Below, piece after piece: positions 7,010 to 8,337 of a DNA stretch of 8,337 bases. Position 1 is the first letter of the stretch. The number at the start of each line of letters is the position of its first letter. This DNA is from GH45 sp965370965 (GTDB lineage Bacteria > Bacteroidota > Bacteroidia > Bacteroidales > SZUA-534). The translations under genes were made by a program, and so were the position numbers. The stretch lies in the NCBI GenBank assembly GCA_965370965.1, contig CBDUWQ010000173.1, positions 1-8,337 of the forward strand, read 5' to 3'. The notes below the pieces were generated by a model, which saw only the letters and a list, made by a program, of their open reading frames with translations, searched no databases and was not told where the DNA came from.

Positions 7010-7016
7010 CCTCCTT
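7010..7016 (-). promoter_or_regulatory. Strong Shine-Dalgarno for the YfiR-like gene
   Basis: On the - strand AAGGAGG (7016 to 7010) lies 6 nt before the ATG at 7003-7001, followed by a second overlapping AGGAGG (7012-7007). This fixes the start codon. No other gene start in the window has such a site; all others have A-rich leaders. Confidence 0.8.
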
Positions 7017-7066
7017 AATAATATTTATTTTTTGAGTAATTCAACATTCCAATTTTTATAAAACTA

Positions 7067-7074
7067 CAAACCTA
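7067..7074 (-). promoter_or_regulatory. Candidate Bacteroidota -7 box for the YfiR-like gene
   Basis: The - strand reads TAGGTTTG (7074 to 7067), an exact match to TAnnTTTG. Initiation would fall near 7060, giving a leader of roughly 57 nt containing the Shine-Dalgarno. No good TTTG -33 element was found at the usual spacing, only TTG at 7100-7098, about 23 nt away. Confidence 0.5.
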
Positions 7075-7178
7075 TACCAAATGAATCCTCCTAATAACAA
7101 TTTGCTTAAATAATTGTAACCCCCTATTTGTGTATTTATGTCTTATACCCAAATTGCGCGATTCTCGCTTACTGCCTG

Positions 7179-7196
7179 CCCCGATATTTTTCGGGG
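7179..7196. repeat. CCCCGA/TCGGGG hairpin with GCCTGCC flank
   Basis: CCCCGA (7179-7184) and TCGGGG (7191-7196) form a perfect 6-bp GC-rich stem with a TATTTT loop. The preceding CTGCCTGCC (7172-7180) is the word shared with the palindromes at 3138-3168 and 3313-3340, suggesting the same dispersed family. No T-tract follows on either strand, so it is not a typical terminator. Confidence 0.5.
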
Positions 7197-7200
7197 ACTG

Positions 7201-7250
7201 AGAAGATGTAAGGTTTTTACTTTACTTATTCAGTTAAACTAACATCTTCT
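7201..7250. repeat. 9-bp perfect inverted repeat, 32-bp spacer
   Basis: AGAAGATGT (7201-7209) is exactly the reverse complement of ACATCTTCT (7242-7250). It begins a few bases after the CCCCGA/TCGGGG hairpin. Function is not evident: it may be a stem-loop in a transcript, an operator pair or the end of a relic element. Confidence 0.5.
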
Positions 7251-7264
7251 ATGTCGTGATTATT

Positions 7265-7310
7265 CCTAAGTAAAGCACTATTTCGCTTCACTCATACCAC
7301 TCAACTTAGG
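7265..7310. repeat. 7-bp inverted repeat, 32-bp spacer
   Basis: CCTAAGT (7265-7271) and ACTTAGG (7304-7310) are perfect reverse complements, with the same 32-bp spacer length as the preceding pair. It lies about 60 bp upstream of the obg -7 box. Given the AT-rich context it is only weak evidence for a specific function. Confidence 0.35.
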
Positions 7311-7372
7311 TTATAATAACAATAAAGATATCGTAAATATATAAAAATAAAACAGAATTAATAAATTGAAAG

Positions 7373-7380
7373 TATATTTG
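7373..7380 (+). promoter_or_regulatory. Candidate Bacteroidota -7 box for obg
   Basis: TATATTTG matches TAnnTTTG exactly and ends 22 nt before the obg ATG, implying a short A-rich leader of about 15 nt, as is common in Bacteroidota. The sequence about 20 bp upstream lacks a clear TTTG -33 element. Confidence 0.55.
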
Positions 7381-7402
7381 CAACAAATTAACACATTACT
7401 AA

Positions 7403-8337
7403 ATGGCACAATCAAATTTTATTGATTACGTAAAAATATATATTAGAAGTGGAAATGGCGGTGCAGGTTCATCACATATGCGGCGCGAGAAATACATACC
7501 AAAAGGGGGACCCGATGGAGGCGATGGTGGTCGTGGAGGCAATATTATATTGCGTGGAGATAAGCAATTATGGACATTACTGCATTTAAAGTATAAAAAG
7601 CATATTTTTGCTGAAGACGGAGGCTCGGGTTCCGGTGCCCTTAAATCGGGTGCCGATGGCAAAGACATTATTTTAGATGTACCTTTAGGAACAGTTGTTA
7701 AAGAAGCCGAAACCTATAATGAGCTTTTTGAGATAACCGACCATGGACAAGAAATAGTTATAATGCAAGGCGGAATGGGGGGGCTTGGCAACAACCATTT
7801 TAAAACATCAACAAACCAAACCCCTCGTTATGCACAGCCGGGAGAGGATCTTAAAGAGGGATGGCGGATTCTTGAATTAAAATTATTGGCCGATGTAGGC
7901 TTAGTTGGTTTGCCAAATGCGGGTAAATCAACATTATTATCAGTTGTTTCGGCTGCAAAGCCTAAAATTGCCGATTATGCCTTTACTACAATAGTGCCAA
8001 ATTTAGGAATTGTTGCTTACCGCGATCACAAATCGTTTGTAATGGCCGATATTCCCGGTATTATTGAAGGAGCTCATGACGGCAAAGGTTTAGGACTGAG
8101 GTTTTTACGTCATATTGAACGTAATTCAATGCTTTTATTTCTTGTACCTGCTGATAGCGATGATATTAAAAAAGAGTATAACGTTCTTATTAATGAATTA
8201 AAACTATATAACCCCGAGTTACTCGATAAGAGAAGAGTTCTTGCCATTTCAAAATCAGATATGCTTGATGATGAATTAAAAAATGAAATAAAGAAGGATT
8301 TACCCGATATTACATATTTATTTATTTCATCGATAAC
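7403..8337 (+). CDS. obg: GTPase Obg/CgtA, 5' part (C-terminus outside window)
   Basis: Conserved GTPase associated with the large ribosomal subunit, acting in 50S maturation and stress/growth control. The frame is open from ATG 7403 to the window end (311 codons). Residues 1-158 are the glycine-rich Obg fold (FIDYVKIYIRSGNGGAG, REKYIPKGGPDGGDGGRGG, GGMGGLGNNHFKTSTNQTPRYAQPG). The G domain follows: G1 GLPNAGKST (169-177), the G2-region FTT, G3 DIPG (216-219) leading into IIEGAHDGKGLG, G4 SKSD (283-286) in place of the canonical NKxD, and G5 FISS at the very end. If it is the roughly 330-residue form I associate with this phylum, only about 20 residues are missing and there is no long C-terminal extension. 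The start follows an A-rich leader without Shine-Dalgarno, with a TATATTTG -7 box close upstream. Probably a transcription unit separate from the ilv cluster. Confidence 0.95.
   Translation, partial: MAQSNFIDYVKIYIRSGNGGAGSSHMRREKYIPKGGPDGGDGGRGGNIILRGDKQLWTLLHLKYKKHIFAEDGGSGSGALKSGADGKDIILDVPLGTVVKEAETYNELFEITDHGQEIVIMQGGMGGLGNNHFKTSTNQTPRYAQPGEDLKEGWRILELKLLADVGLVGLPNAGKSTLLSVVSAAKPKIADYAFTTIVPNLGIVAYRDHKSFVMADIPGIIEGAHDGKGLGLRFLRHIERNSMLLFLVPADSDDIKKEYNVLINELKLYNPELLDKRRVLAISKSDMLDDELKNEIKKDLPDITYLFISSI

Larger units (their letters stand above)
7004..7402. other. Divergent intergenic region between the YfiR-like gene and obg
   Basis: 399 bp without a convincing gene; only very short reading frames such as ATG 7081 (10 codons). 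It carries a -7-like box facing each gene near its two ends, and between them a cluster of inverted repeats: ACAATT/AATTGT (7097-7117), CCCCGA/TCGGGG (7179-7196), AGAAGATGT/ACATCTTCT (7201-7250) and CCTAAGT/ACTTAGG (7265-7310). The stretch 7118-7310 lies outside both putative core promoters and could be a repeat relic or an unrecognised structured RNA. Confidence 0.5.

Noticed and set aside
7179..7196. CCCCGA/TCGGGG hairpin as an intrinsic terminator
   Set aside because: No T-tract follows on either strand, and no gene ends toward it: both flanking genes point away.
7426..7668. Reverse-strand Pro/Ser-rich open frame of 80 codons
   Set aside because: It is antisense to the glycine-rich Obg fold, whose Gly codons read as Pro/Ser/Ala on the opposite strand; the + strand protein is unmistakably Obg.

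Overview
The window is AT-rich and looks like a member of the Bacteroidota. Several things point that way: start codons sit behind A-rich leaders without Shine-Dalgarno sites, two exact matches to the Bacteroidota -7 promoter motif TAnnTTTG occur in front of genes, IlvB carries a TKWNF variant and Obg a SKSD G4 motif that I associate with this phylum, and KARI is the short ~348-residue form. The gene order ilvD-ilvB-ilvN-ilvC-ilvA also fits the non-Bacteroidales part of the phylum, but genus or order cannot be named from this sequence.

Positions 1-6453 are a branched-chain amino acid (Ile/Val) biosynthesis cluster, all on the + strand: the 3' two thirds of ilvD (dihydroxy-acid dehydratase), ilvB and ilvN (large and regulatory subunits of acetohydroxyacid synthase), ilvC (ketol-acid reductoisomerase) and ilvA (threonine dehydratase). 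IlvA makes 2-oxobutanoate from threonine. IlvBN condenses this, or pyruvate, with pyruvate. IlvC rearranges and reduces the product, and IlvD dehydrates it to the 2-oxo acid precursor of Ile or Val. A good intrinsic terminator separates ilvC from ilvA.

The normally tight ilvB-ilvN junction is opened to 423 bp. The first part (3051-3222) has the marks of a small non-autonomous transposable element: imperfect 17-bp terminal inverted repeats flanked by a direct copy of ACTAATTAG, whose left copy supplies the ilvB stop codon. The rest holds GCCTGCC-type palindromes and a degenerate 9-nt periodic repeat just before ilvN.

Positions 6485-7003 (- strand) encode a secreted YfiR-like (DUF4154) protein, the only gene here with a strong Shine-Dalgarno sequence. 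It converges on ilvA. A 399-bp divergent intergenic region with several inverted repeats and a candidate -7 box in each direction separates it from obg (+ strand, from 7403), a ribosome-associated GTPase cut by the window end.

No CRISPR array, tRNA, rRNA, prophage or defence system was seen. The gene content is conserved housekeeping; the unusual material lies in the two long intergenic regions.
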